The position numbers were made by a program, and so were the translations under genes. A stretch of DNA of 64,000 nt from assembly GCF_037126465.1 (NCBI RefSeq), contig NC_088201.1, forward strand, positions 133,328,052 to 133,392,051, in the 5' to 3' direction. The DNA is from Ornithodoros turicata (lineage: Eukaryota; Arthropoda; Arachnida; Ixodida; Argasidae). Below are positions 1-11,629 of this stretch, piece by piece (positions within the stretch are counted from its first letter, which is position 1; every line of letters begins with the position of its first letter). Below the pieces are notes generated by a model. It had not been told where the DNA came from, did no database searches, and was given only the letters and a program-made list of their open reading frames with translations.

Positions 1-1277
1 CTCATATTATCAAGGTCTCGCCGAGACCCAAACGGTATTACCGGAATTTGTGGATACCGATATGGGTCCCGCACGACGTAGTTTCACATGAGGAGCGATT
101 CCTAGCTTCCCGATTCCAGCACGCCGTCCCTGTTTCTGGTACTCGCAAATACCATCAATTCCGACCCATGTAAGTGCAAAGGTGACATCTACTTCAGCGA
201 AGAGCAGCGTGTTCCGCGTGTACAAGGACTAGAGTCAAGCGGTCTGCCCATGTTCAGTCCATCTAACCATGAGCAAGCCTCATCAATAGAGGAGCTGTTG
301 AAATAGAGAGTTGTAATATCAGTGTCTTTCATTAAACTGTCATTTAGTCATCTCTGAACCGACGCATCTCAGTTACCAGTAGGACGCGACGGATGCGTCA
401 TGGGAGTAAGTATTGTGCAGCCCCGATACGTGCCGCAAAATTTTGGAATTAATACAAAGAAGTACCCTCAACTCTATACCCACTCGCGTGCTGTGGGTTC
501 AAGCTTGTCTTAGCGGGTGCAATAGTATAGACAGAAAGAAAAAAAAAAGAAAAAAGAAAAGGAGGACGCAAAAGGCTGCTTGTGATGCACCGTTCCACCG
601 TGCTACGTGTACTCAGCGCAGATTCATGTTTGTCGTACCGTAGCAACTTTAAAAATTCATTACGCGCTTTAAATAAAAAACACCCTGAAGCCATTTTTTG
701 TAGTGATTACCGGGACACTATGCTACATTTCTGTGCAAATTTCAGCGCTGTCCCACGTTCGCTTTTAGCGCTATTTCTTGTCAAAGTTTCCAATTTTCCG
801 CCAAATTTCCAAATTTCGCGCCTTTTTGTAGCCAAACGGTCCATAGTCCGGCCGTCAAACTTTCTCAGTGAGTCATATTGATGGGCCCCAACAAGGAAAA
901 AATATAACATTGAGATTTCTATGTACGGTGTTTTCAAAAAAATTGCTCAACATGGCCGATTTTGCACGTTCTTTTTGATAGCTCGGCTCGCGAATTATCG
1001 GCTTTGCGCGACTGAGATCGTGATCAGAACTGGTGTGACCCTTTCGAAACCGCGTCCCGTTTCAATTTTTTGGATAGGTAAAACCGTTTTTGCTCAGCGC
1101 CCACTGAGACGCATCATGGTTTTAGGCCCGGCGCGGGAGTTCGAAGCCCCCTGACGGCGGTTCTATGCGGACCCCGGGCGAAATACTTCGCAGGGATTAT
1201 GTTCACGTGGACGACAACAACATATATTTTTTTCATGGAAATCAGAGATAGTCGAGCGCCATCATCGGGACGTTTGA
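1..1277. other. No recognisable gene
   Basis: Nothing in this stretch could be assigned. A minus-strand open frame of about 70 codons covers 10-225 but shows no motif I know. An A-rich run lies at 536-562. The short open frames overlap one another on both strands, as expected of non-coding DNA. Confidence 0.4.
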
Positions 1278-1390
1278 GCTGGAATGACCCCGCTATCTTC
1301 ATTGATCTGAGTAAAGGCTTTGATAAGGTATGCCATGCTAAGTTGATTCTAAAATTAAAAGCATTAATTAGAAATGATAGGATTATGAGT
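1278..1390 (+). pseudogene. LINE reverse-transcriptase fragment
   Basis: The plus-strand frame reads FIDLSKGFDKVCHAKLI from about 1298. This is the RT core block of non-LTR retrotransposons, where an aspartate is followed by SKAFD and V-x-H; the usual alanine of KAFD is glycine here. Only about 30 residues of RT remain. The catalytic YxDD block is not found nearby, so this is a fragment. Both sides run into repeats. A LINE C-terminal fragment in the same orientation occurs at 18932-19186, on the far side of the large inverted repeat, and could be the other end of the same copy, but nothing joins them directly. Confidence 0.6.
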
Positions 1391-1429
1391 AGTATAGATA
1401 GGATGAGATGCACAGACATTGCCACCAGG

Positions 1430-1878
1430 GCAGCGCCACCGTTGTGTCTGGGCCGACTTCACTTGCGTATTTTTTCCAGCGCCCGGCGGGCGGGCGTGTG
1501 CGGAGGGTCGTCCGCGCTCTTATCGGCGGGGGGAGGGCTGCGTGCGCGCTTACCCTTTCACATTTTTCAGCCTGGGCGGACTTCTTTCGCAATTTTTCCA
1601 TCTGTGCTGACTTCAATCGCAAATTTTTCTCCCGATACAACAGGTGTGCAGTAGGCGGTTTACATGCAAAGGATAGCCATACACAAAAGTACAAGTGAAA
1701 ATATATTTATTAAAGTCATTAGTGTCGGGAATTAAGTTATGACTCCGTGTGAAGGAGAAAAACCCAGCCAAAAACCTGATGCAGAAGAAACACAATACGA
1801 TACACGTAATAAAGGCTATACTTATTACAGGTATGATGCAATAGCATTGAAGGGGTATCACACATCATACACAATATT
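1430..1878 (+). repeat. Satellite-like GGGCCGACTTC repeat block
   Basis: Short, diverged direct repeats of the type GGGCCGACTTC followed by a T-rich run, with GC-rich spacers. The part at 1560-1825 recurs as a direct copy at about 3675-3912, sharing the stretches around TTTACATGCAA, CCATACACAAAAGTACAAG and GAAGAAACACAATAC. The block sits immediately outside arm 1 of the large inverted repeat. Confidence 0.65.
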
Positions 1879-2089
1879 TTTTATTAATGGTAATCACGCA
1901 AGTTTTCAATTAAGCAGAACTAAAATGTGATAGCACATTTGATCAAAGAAGATATTTTTAATCAACATGATTACAATCAAATTACAAGATTTATTATAAA
2001 AAATCTTACATTATTATACGTGAGCACCATAGTGGAGTTTTAATTACAAAGTTCTGAGAGATGTACGTAACTTCAAGCACAACAGCTAA

Positions 2090-2830
2090 TATTCCTATGA
2101 CTTTTGAAATAATGTTACCATCTTCAAACGTAGAAGTACATTTATGTTTAACAGTTATTTCGGTGGTGCTTGGGCATCATTCAAGGTTACTGGCATATAA
2201 ATGAGGTCGTTACCTCTAAAGATGACGTAACCCATAACTCTACTCCCTGCCTCCTCACTCTCTTTCCCAGACAAGGAAGAGGGCCGAACGAGTGTCCATG
2301 AAAGAAAGGTGTAGCGATTTGAAGCAGGTGCTGCCATTGTCTTGCATGGTACAGTGGATAAGACGCTCCGCGCGAAGGACCCCGGTTCGAATCCCGGACC
2401 ACTTCTGCTGCTTCAAGTTTCTCTAACGTTTTCAGATCTCGTGAGATCTCTCCAACAGAAGCATGCTTACACATGCCAGGTCACATTCGGTGCTCCCTAA
2501 CAAAGCAGTTCGTGAGTACACAGGTGTATTTGTGAACACACTATTTGGAACTACCCCCCAGATTTCGCCCCCCTGGAAAGCTGAATGAAGTGCAAAGGCG
2601 CAGTGAGGTGAATAACCGTCGTTTTCGAGTGCTTGTTTGCGTTGCCCGTTCCAAATTCCCTTCTTTGGTGCAAAACCGAGCAGCCTGAGAAGGTCATTTA
2701 CGGTGGTTATCGGTGCAAAATCCGTTTCCATCGAACACGAGAAAAATTTTACTGGCGTATGTTTATCAGTGCTTTTCGGTAGCTACCGAAAACCGGAAAT
2801 CCTAGGCACAATTAATCAGATTCTTATGAA
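2090..2830. other. Arm-1-specific segment without gene
   Basis: This segment has no counterpart in arm 2. Apart from the tRNA-like unit at 2343-2403 I see no coding motif or repeat in it. Confidence 0.4.
2343..2403 (+). repeat. tRNA-like unit (SINE head or tRNA pseudogene)
   Basis: An A-box-like stretch (TGGTACAGTGGA at about 2347) and a B-box (GGTTCGAATCC, 2384-2394) are spaced more tightly than in a working tRNA, with most of the anticodon arm missing. The T-stem has one mispair. This is the internal RNA polymerase III promoter layout of a tRNA-derived SINE or a decayed tRNA gene. No A-rich tail was found. The unit lies in a segment absent from arm 2. Confidence 0.5.
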
Positions 2831-3912
2831 GTGATCGGTGGAGTTGGCGGAGGGCCTTCGTTTACCGTTGGGCATTTTTCAACCTGGGACGACTTGTCTC
2901 ACGAATTTTTTTTTCCACCGCGCGGTGGGTGGTGCGCGGGTGAGGGGCTCTCCGTGTGCTTACCAGATGGCCGAAGGGCTGGGCGCGCCCTTATCGTTGT
3001 GTATTTTTTACCCTGGGCCAACTTCTCTGGCGATTTTTCCGCCTGGGCCGAGTTCGTTCATCAGTTTTGTCGCTACAACAACCGTGTGGTAGGCTGTTTA
3101 CATGCAAGTAGGGACATGCGCACTGGCAACCCTACCAAGCGACGATGCCATCACACCTGGGCCGACTTCATTCACAATTTTTCCGCCTAGGCCGACTTCG
3201 TTCGCTATTTTTTCAGGTGGTTCGTGAGTGGTTCACATGCAAGTAGGGGCATGCACACTGACAACACCTGGGCCGAATACATTCACATTTTTCACCCTGA
3301 GCCGACTTCGTTCGCAATTTTTTCAGGTGGTGCGTGAATGGTTTACATGCAAGTAGGGACACGCAGGTAAGGGGCTGTCCGAGTGCCTACCAGCCAGCCG
3401 GAGGACTGCGCGTGCCCTTATCGTTCTGTATTTTTTCATATGGGCCGACTTGATTCGCAATTTTTTCAGGCAGCGCGTGAGTGGTTTACATGCAAGTAGG
3501 GACATGCACACTGTCATCCCAGCCAGGCGATTGTACCGTCACACCTGGGCCGACTTCTTTGGCAATTTTTCTACCTGGGCTGACTTCTTTCATAATTTGT
3601 TCGCTACAACAGCGGTGCGGTAGGCGGTTTACACGCAAGTAGTAGCATGCACACTGACAACACCTGGTCCAAATTAAATTTTTCACTCTGGGCCGACTTC
3701 ATTCGTATTTTCTTCCGCTACAGCAGTTGTGCGGTGGTCGGTTTACATGCAAGTATAGTTATACAAACGATTGCCATACACAAAAGTACAAGATGAAATA
3801 TATTAAAGCCAATAAGGGCAGGAATTATGTTGTGACTCTGCGTGAAGAAGAAAAACCCAACCAAAAACATGAAACGGAAGAAACACAATACAATACACAT
3901 AATAAAGGATAT
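2831..3912 (+). repeat. Tandem-like GGGCCGACTTC repeat array
   Basis: At least eight diverged copies of a unit containing CTGGGCCGACTTC, then TTCGCAATTTTTTC, then GGTTTACATGCAAGTAGGGA. Part of it (2965-3061) is present inverted at 18640-18720. The last part (3675-3912) is a direct copy of 1560-1825. No coding content. Confidence 0.7.
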
Positions 3913-4177
3913 GGGAAGCTAGTTGGGAGAAAAACTCAACAGAAAAAGAAAGAAAGCAGAAGAAACGCAATACACATAATAAAGAATATGGGAAGCTAAT
4001 TGAATATTCCAACATGACACAATTAATCAATTTCTTATGACGTGAATAGCACACATGCAAGGAAGTAACGAGAAACAACAACAGAGGTCAACCGGTAATA
4101 GAGAGCCAAACCTATGCATCATCCAACTCGTAAACAAGAGGTACACAAAGGAAAAATAATTGAAAAAGAACCTATCA

Positions 4178-4465
4178 CAGTAGTTCCCAACCTTCTCCAC
4201 TCCCCGGACCCCTTTTGGCACATGTCGGGGAGTCACCCCCACCCCGCCGCGTTCAATTATGCCGGAAGCGACGCACGAACACACAAAACGGTTGAGCAGT
4301 GTATCGACTTGTTGAGGTGTACACAATGTTAATATATTCCTTTATTCAAGTTTCACTACAACTATGATGCCCATGGCAGATCATAGGCCTACGCGGGACT
4401 AATTCCTCCCCTGGAGCCATGAAATCCCTCCCTAGGGGGAACTCCTCCCCGGTTGGGAACCACTG
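4178..4465. mobile_element. hAT-like MITE, 288 bp
   Basis: Ends CAGTAGTTCCCAACC and GGTTGGGAACCACTG are inverted with one mismatch, a typical hAT terminal form. The flanking 8-mers ACCTATCA (4170-4177) and ATCTATGA (4466-4473) agree at six of eight positions, as an aged 8-bp target duplication. It has no coding capacity. It lies in a part of arm 1 without a clear partner in arm 2. Confidence 0.75.
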
Positions 4466-5438
4466 ATCTATGAAACAATAAACGTGCACGGACTTAACAC
4501 TGAATAGCAGAGAAACACTCTAAACGGCGCATCTGGCAACGTGTAAACAACAGACACATGCAGGAAACTAATATCGAAACAAACTATCAAACAAGAAACA
4601 TTACCAATTTAATAACTTGAAATGGAAATAATCTATCTTTTAAACTATCATAAAATCATCCTTGCTACCTAATCTAGTCGAACAATATACAATTTTCATC
4701 CTACTCACGCACTATAACATTACCTTGACGGAGGTATCCGACACGCAGTACAACCAAGCCAGCTAGCTATCTTTGCTACTAGAGCCTGGTGGGGTCACTC
4801 TCTCTCTCTCGCTCTATGCAAATTAATGTAAAAGTTTTATACAGAGGAAATCAACACACACATCTCAAGAATACCTTCCCAACTAGTACAATATTTTTAT
4901 TAATATTAGTCGAGTGATCATCTGAAACAAAGTCAAAGCAGTAATTATTTCAGGCAAACATTTTCTAAAAAGCAGCGCGAATACACAAAAGAAACTTGTC
5001 TTTTTCATTCAGGACCCACTAGTGGATTCGAAAAGAGAGGGAAGCTGCTACCCATACAATTCCTATACATTTTCGTCAAGGTTCTGCCCTCAGGGAGCTC
5101 CCGTGGTCTTGGTACACAATGTAGTTGAAGGCCGTAAGCTCGCCCCCACCCATGTCAAGATAGGGAGGGGCGGGCTCTAGCGTGGTCTTGTACATAGAAT
5201 CATTGAAAGCACACGTTTTTCCTTACACATCGCATGTTTTTGTAAACCATTTTCCATAATTCTCGCAGCGGGATATTATTAATATTCACAACCTGATAAC
5301 ATAATAAATTTTTTTATCAATAAATGAGCACAGATACGATTTAATGAAGTGTAGAAGCGCACTAGAAAACAGAACAAACAAGGAAGTTTCAGCGAAGAGA
5401 TGGACGGATTTTGTACTCGCTAGTCGCTACCATAGGTC

Positions 5439-5858
5439 ATGATAAAAAGCTGCTTCGAAAAAGAAGAGCAGCGAAATGATTCTATTATCACAGCATTTCA
5501 ATACGTCTTAGACATGGTCGTATTCGAAGATATGGTTCAAATTACGGAATTGAAGGTGCAAGAGCTTGTATGCCGAATCTACAATAGTTATCAAACTATT
5601 TGTACGTCAACATCGGAAGGGCCGCTGGGATTAATGGTGGAGTTTTTGAGGTTTGCTAACGAAGAATTGAAATACACTAGATCAGATGTAATTGTAATCA
5701 TTGCAATGGGCATTGCATTAATCAAGAAAGCAATCAGATCAAATTATCATATACAAGCAGTCTATATCGCACGATTCATTACGGATTTGTTGAAATTACA
5801 CCTAACAATTGAAATGGAACGTACAAAAAAAATATTGTCACGTGACATGTTCCACTAG
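5439..5858 (+). CDS. Unknown protein frame 1 in arm 1
   Basis: An open frame of 139 codons ending TAG. I do not recognise it. The sequence is mainly helical in character, with alternating charged and hydrophobic residues and a hydrophobic run around residues 80-95 (VIVIIAMGIALIKKAI). There is no signal peptide and no cysteine pattern. The same frame occurs in the opposite arm (minus strand, about 17045-17560) with small compensating indels and a foreign insertion, which argues that it was once a real gene carried by the repeat. The next frame starts 38 nt downstream in a different phase. The first ATG was taken as start; an upstream in-frame exon cannot be excluded. No database comparison was possible. 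Confidence 0.45.
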   Translation: MIKSCFEKEEQRNDSIITAFQYVLDMVVFEDMVQITELKVQELVCRIYNSYQTICTSTSEGPLGLMVEFLRFANEELKYTRSDVIVIIAMGIALIKKAIRSNYHIQAVYIARFITDLLKLHLTIEMERTKKILSRDMFH

Positions 5859-5896
5859 AGCGTCTACACAATTATTTTCTTCTACCAGTTCTTGCA

Positions 5897-6232
5897 ATGA
5901 TGTCGAATGAACAGAAGTTCAATATTGTCGTACAAGGTCTGATGTATCCTCACTTATTGAAACTCAACGAACATATCAATTGCGGTGGACCACCGGACGA
6001 TTTTCATCTAATACTCTCTTGTACGCCATTCAAGAATCTTCATACAAGGAAAGGAAACATCAATAAGAGACTGTGCAAGTTCGTCGCAACAAAGTGCAAG
6101 TTGTTGAAGCAATACAAACACGGCGACAACGTATCGCCTGCGTTAATCAACGCTGGATTCAAGCGCCCAATAATAAGACTAAAACTATTTGATGTCTTCG
6201 GAATTCATCATCAAGACAACAAACGAAATTAA
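5897..6232 (+). CDS. Unknown protein frame 2 in arm 1
   Basis: An open frame of 111 codons starting ATGATG. Its frame is open upstream of the ATG for at least 14 codons, so it may be the continuation of the 5439-5858 frame after a phase change, a downstream exon, or a separate protein. Visible features are the block CGGPPDDFHLILSCTPF around residues 29-45 and a basic stretch around 50-75. The arm-2 copy (16656-17006, minus) keeps the frame with a handful of substitutions, then shifts phase near the C-terminus by a one-base difference. Function unknown; I would not assign it to a family. Confidence 0.45.
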   Translation: MMSNEQKFNIVVQGLMYPHLLKLNEHINCGGPPDDFHLILSCTPFKNLHTRKGNINKRLCKFVATKCKLLKQYKHGDNVSPALINAGFKRPIIRLKLFDVFGIHHQDNKRN

Positions 6233-6603
6233 ACTTCAGAGTTTGGAATAGAACTGTAATTTATCGAAATAAATAAGTGTATAACTGAAATAATAAATGT
6301 AATATTCGTCACCAATGTAATGTATTCTACATATCACAACGAAAACAGCTTATTAGTGTGGTTAGATTGAAGATTGCTAAGGATGTGTTTATTCCACACT
6401 ACGTACAAGGATCCTCGCATAGAATCAGCGCTGACAATCAAAGAGCTTTTACACGACTACACATCGACGTCCGAAGGTTAGAATTGTAGAAGAAGAATCG
6501 CTAATTGAAATTTAGGGGCATGTTACACCAATCTTTGTTTAGAAAAGAGGATCACTAATATTTTGCGAAAGCTTATTTTATGAATTAAATTGCACATTGT
6601 ATA
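6233..6603. other. Conserved arm sequence downstream of unknown frames
   Basis: A/T-rich and present in both arms. No gene seen. It probably represents the 3' flank of the unknown gene pair. Confidence 0.4.
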
Positions 6604-7460
6604 CAGGGTGTCCCAGAAAACGTGTCATTAAATTATACTAAAAAAACTACACCACCTAGACTCATGCGGTCAACGGCATTTGTTCTTACTGGGTTTTTGC
6701 CACCTCCTCATGTGAATGTCGTGTGACATAAGTTTAATTATGTAAATTTTTGCGAGCTTAAGTCGGAAATTTGCCTAGTAAAGGTCAATTTTTTACCCTA
6801 CCAATGTAAAGAGCGTGTCTAATTTACTCAAATTAATGATAATTGACAGGGGTATTCAGGAGCTATTGACAGGGGTATTCAGGAGCTATGCCATCGGAAA
6901 AAATAGCCGAACATCATGCTCTACTGAGGTCGCACAGAATAGCGCACGATGAATTTTTCAGCGCAATCTTTGTCAGTCCGACGAAAGGAGGTTGGAAACC
7001 CAGCCCACCCCGGCATCCCAGAAAGAGATAACGCAGGCGTGGCTTATCACGTCGGACTTTCGCTGGGATAATGCTTGCCCTCTCCCAATTTTAGGAACTG
7101 TTACTTTTTCTACTATCACTCTGTGGGCTGGCTTCGGAACCTCCTTTCGTCGGACTGCGAGCGATTGCGCTCAAAAAGATAGCGCGCGTTATTGTCCGGT
7201 GCTCCGAAAAGCATGATATTCGGCTATTTTTTCCGATGGGATAGCTCGTGAATATCGCTGACAATAATTATGAATTTTAGTGAATTCGGCACGCTCTTCA
7301 TTTTGGTGGGATAAAAAAGTGACCTTCCCTTTGCAAATTTCTGAGTTCAGTTCGCAAAGGTGGCAAAAACCTAATAAGAACAAATGCCGTTGACCGCATG
7401 ATTTTAGGTGGCGTAGTTTTTTTTATTATAATTCAATGACACGTTTTCTGGGACACCCTG
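6604..7460. mobile_element. Foldback MITE, 857 bp (mariner-type ends)
   Basis: Ends CAGGGTGTCCCAGAAAACGT and its inverse mark a Tc1/mariner-type element. The flanks are TATA at 6600-6603 and 7461-7464. The homologous position in arm 2 (about 16295-16310) is uninterrupted and has a single TATA, so this is a proven insertion relative to the other arm. The element folds on itself over most of its length: its central parts around 6977-7000 and 7130-7155 (TCCGACGAAAGGAGGTT and inverse) are also inverted. A short internal direct duplication lies at 6842-6890. It encodes no transposase. A TATA duplication is longer than the TA expected of mariner, though TA plus flanking sequence cannot be excluded. 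Confidence 0.8.
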
Positions 7461-7945
7461 TATATATTTCTCAAACAGTTGGACAGTTCACAATTTACGT
7501 TGAAAGGAATCTATTATCAAATGACGCGATGCAAGTGAAGGATTTTGCAAGCATGACGCGCAGGGGGGTCTACGATTCTAATCATCGTAACACGCCCCAC
7601 ACAATTGCAATAATATTTTGGGAGAATCGAATCACACAACTGTCATCAGAAATGTTTAACCACTATACAATGAAGATGAGCAATATGCATAAACACAATG
7701 AAAGATATGTAATCTTAATTATAATAAGTAAATATTCCTTTTGCAAACTTAACAAAAGCAGCACAGATCACACAGAAACATAGGTCCAATTCACAAAATG
7801 TACCTGAGCTTTTCTACAGGGGTGAGAGTCTGAGACAAAAGGCAAACTCTACACCAAATATCATTTTCTAGTTTAAATTTTCAAAGTCAAAATTGTACAC
7901 TCTTTCTTACAATTTTTTAAAAGATATAGATTAAAAAGTCGATTA

Positions 7946-8649
7946 AGATTAAGTCGGAAATTTGCTTTGTAAAGGTCACTTTTTTACCCCACCAATGTGA
8001 AGAGCGTGTCTAATTTAGTCAAATTAATGATAATTGACAGGGGTATTCAGGAGCTATCCCAGAAATAGCCGAACATCATGCTCTACGGAGGTCGCACAGA
8101 ATAGCGCACGATGAATTTTTCAGCACAATATTTGTCAGTCCGACGAAAGGAGGTTGGAAATCAAGCCCTCCCCGGCATCGCAGAAAGAGATAAAACAGGC
8201 ACGGCTTATCACGTCCGACTTTCGCTGGGATAAGGCTTTCCCTCTCCCAATTTTAGGAACTGTTACTTTTTCTACTATCACTCCCTGTGGGCTGGCTTCG
8301 GAATCTTCTTTCGTCGCACTGAGAGCGATTGCGCCCAAAAAGTCATCGCACGCTATGGTCTGGTGCTCCGAAAAGCATGATATTCGGCTATTTTTTCCGA
8401 TGGGATCATGGAATTATCATGAATTTGAGTGAATTCGGCACGCTCTTCATATTGGTGGGGTAAAGTGACCTTTACTTGGCAAATTTCCGAGTTCAGTTTG
8501 CAAATATTTACATAATTAAACTTGGAGTACATGACATTCACATTAGGAGGTGGCAAAAACCTAATAAGAACAAATGCTGTTGACCGCGTGATTCTAGGTG
8601 GCGTAGTTTTTTTATTATAATTCAATGACACGTTTTCTGGGACACCCTG
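7946..8649. mobile_element. Second, 5'-truncated copy of the foldback MITE
   Basis: Closely similar to 6760-7460 and ending in the same inverse CAGGGTGTCCC terminus, but lacking the left terminus. It begins with the AAGTCGGAAATTTGC block. It is absent from arm 2, which carries different sequence (15060-15770) at this place. Confidence 0.75.
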
Positions 8650-9049
8650 TATACACTATAACGTAATGCGAATTCTCCATGTCGTGGATATTAAAAGTTA
8701 CGAATATTTTTCGAACGAAATTTACTTAAAACTCGAAGAAATGGTCACCCGCGTCGTCGAATGCGTTTCGGCAACACTCCGGGCAACGTTTCCCGGCCGT
8801 TCCGAAACCGAACGCGATTCGGCGCCCGACGCGTTAAGGCTACGGTCCCACAATTTCCCTTCCCCATCGCGTCGAATCAGCCGCTACTACGCGGCGCCAC
8901 CACCTTATCTTGTCGGTTAGCGGCAAGCAGGAACTCTGCTTTCTCTAAACAGGTTCCCTAGAAAATCTGTACTCCCAAAATAGCCCTCCCGACTTGGGCT
9001 ACCCCACGAGCCTATTATCCCTTCACAAAGGCAAGAGTCAAGGGCGTTG

Positions 9050-9262
9050 GCAGACGGAAGGAACGTTTTACGGAAGGTTTTCGAGATCCTGCAACGCAAA
9101 GACCGGAATACTTCACACTGAGGCAGTATAACAGCATATGCCTCATGTAATTTTATCAGTTTCTAAAAAAAGTAAATTTCATCACGATTTGCTATCGCTT
9201 GTTTTCTCTCTCTTTCCTTTGTTTTTCTTCTTGCTATAAAAAAGGATTTGTCCGACATTCTC
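9050..9262 (+). repeat. Direct repeat copy 1 of 3
   Basis: Starts with AACGTTTTACGGAAGGTTTT and contains TACTTCACACTGA, ATTTGCTAT and TTTTTCTTCTTGC. Copies 2 and 3 lie at 10735-11013 and 11630-11917 in the same orientation. All share a C/T-rich tract before TTTGTTTTTCTTCTTGC. Function unknown. Confidence 0.75.
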
Positions 9263-9574
9263 CTTTCAATATCAAGCGCGACGGTAACTTTCGAAAAAAA
9301 AAAAGAAAAGAAAGAAGAGAGAGAGAGAGACAAATGGGCGGCGAAGCTGGAAAATAACTGACCTGTCCTCTTTATTATTTCGATTTTTTTTATTACGTGT
9401 TAGCTCTCCGAAGCAACTGGGGCTATGAGCGGCGTTTCTTTTCTCACTGTTGTTTCATATACCCGTTGTTTTGCTTGTTACCTTGCTTGCTTCAGCATCG
9501 AGATAGTAGTGAGTCTTCCTCGTGTGGTTGCTTGATATAATTTGAAGGCGAACGACAGTTTTTACACGCCAGAA

Positions 9575-9608
9575 CCACACCCCATTACACGCTTGTAATG
9601 GGGTGTGG
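9575..9608. repeat. Perfect 15-bp hairpin
   Basis: CCACACCCCATTACA and its exact inverse are separated by the four bases CGCT. No T-run follows, so it is not a bacterial-type terminator. Confidence 0.8.
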
Positions 9609-10734
9609 GAAACCCTACACGCGCTTTCTATTTGTGACAAAAAGAAGAGAACATGTTGATTCGGCAAGTTTAGAAGTTTGGATATTGAAACCAAATTTCC
9701 TTGTTATATTCCCAATAGACGAATGTCGTTGTCGATATATTTTCCGTGACGCGCTTTTTCTATTTCTTCTATCGGTGTGACATTGTTAGCGAAGCACTCT
9801 GTGTGGGTAGTGCACAACGCGTAAAACAGCGGACTGCATATTTATGCCCTGGCTCTTTCGCGGACTTGATGGCTGTACATAATTGTCGACATTTATCTGG
9901 CTGTCCCACCACATTTTTGTCATTTCTTACATTGAGGCGCAATAAGCCAGGACACTGTGTAAGCGTCCCTGTCCCACATTTTACCCTGTCTGTCTTTCTC
10001 GTTCATTTTCTAAAACATGACGGCGGTTTGGAAAGCCTTTGAACTCAGCTGGACAATGTACAGGGAACTACCTTCCGGAAAACTCTCCATCTCCGTCATC
10101 TCCAAAATCTCCATCAAGGTTACCAGGAGTTGGTCCAAGAAGATGAACCGTTTCACGGGAAAGTCCAAAAGCTACAAGAAACCATACCGTGTGGTTGAAA
10201 ATTTATAAGAAATATTCACGTCAAAAACTGATGTGGATACTGGAACATTTTGTTTGTGTGTTGCACTTGTTTCATAAAAAAGAACGGGCAAAACGATTGC
10301 CCGGTCACAGGCGCGTATGCTCACTCACACATACACACATCGTTCTGCCACTGCTGGAAAGGGCATGAGCTAACCTCTGTCTATCACTATCGAGCTATCC
10401 TCTCCTTGCTGCAATAACCTCTGTTATTGCAATAAAATGTACGGAAGGTACAACAGCATGCGTATACGTGTTCAGACAAGACTGTGTGTTGCTATATACG
10501 TACGAATTGATATAGCTGTTCCTGCAACAATACGGGTAGTGTAATATATAATTGATGTATGATATGAAATATAATCCATTCTTAGTCAGGCGTTTGCTGT
10601 CGAGGTCCAACCAAGGATGGAATTTGCAATCCCTGAATGAATACAGTATAAAATTGTGCCGTATGGATCACTAATGTAGCCAGAAAAAAGAAAAAAAAAA
10701 GGAATTGGTAGAGGTTTGATGAAAACTTTACATG

Positions 10735-11013
10735 GGGTAGATGGAAAGAACGTTTTACGGAAGGTTTTCGAGAACGTGCAATGCGAAAGACCAGAATACT
10801 TCACACTGACGCAGCCTCACAACATATGCCTCAGCTAATTTTATGAATTCCACCTCCCCTAAAACAAAAAAGGTAAATTTTATCATGATTTGCTATCTCT
10901 TCTGTCTCTTTCCTTTGTTTTTCTTCTTGCCATAAAAAATGATTTGTCCGGATTTGCCTGCATAACGATTTTTTATCATGGTGCAGATGGTACCTGAATT
11001 CAGTCATACGCGA
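10735..11013 (+). repeat. Direct repeat copy 2 of 3
   Basis: Diverged copy of 9050-9262 that extends further downstream, through GGTACCTGAATTCAGTCATA. Confidence 0.75.
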
Positions 11014-11629
11014 TACGCGACGGCGCACACGTGCGAAATTCGGGGACGGGTTTCTCTTTTGTGTGTTTGTGTGAGTTTACGATATACATAGTCCTTTTCT
11101 TCAGCCATATGATAGTTCGGCTTCATGATATTTCGGCACGTAACAACCGTAATTTTGAAAACAGCCACCCGGCCCCTTCCTAATTCCCATATGTCGTATA
11201 ACCTTGCTGCTTTATCACCAGAAGCATCTCGAATCTGCGGTTCTCGTTTCTCTTCTTGTTCTTTATTGTTATTCTTAGCTTTAGTCAAATACCGTTTAGC
11301 GAGGAATGAATAGATTTTCTAATAGATCGGAAATGCACAGGAAACGTAATGCGGACTTTGCGGATGCGGATAATTTTGGAGTGCCATTCAAGAAATCAAG
11401 GAACAAAAATTCATTCCAAGCTCTTCTACGGATAAATGATGTTAGCCACGCAGGTTCCGTAGCACGGTTTTCCTAAAACAGTTGACATGGTTCCAGAAAT
11501 ACCAAGTTTTTATTTTACTAAGTTACTAACTAACTAACTACCATGTTTTTTATGGCTTCATAAGAACTATTAGCTGGGAAGCCACATATGTAAGGACGCG
11601 TACATGTTCACTCTCAATGGTCAAGGACG

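Larger units (their letters stand above)
1879..8790 (+). repeat. Arm 1 of giant inverted repeat
   Basis: Segments of this arm reappear reverse-complemented and in the same order at 14925-18930: 1879-2090 with 18723-18930, 2965-3061 with 18640-18720, about 4800-6600 with 16320-18240, 7466-7918 with about 15770-16310, and 8650-8782 with 14932-15060. The matched parts differ by only a few percent by eye. Segments 2100-2960, 4178-4465, 6604-7460 and 7946-8649 exist only here and are largely inserted elements or satellite repeats. The arm carries the unknown reading frames at 5439-6232. Either this is a very large transposon with multi-kilobase terminal repeats, or an inverted duplication. Confidence 0.8.

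Noticed and set aside
2343..2403. Functional tRNA gene
   Set aside because: A-box to B-box distance is too short and the anticodon arm is missing.
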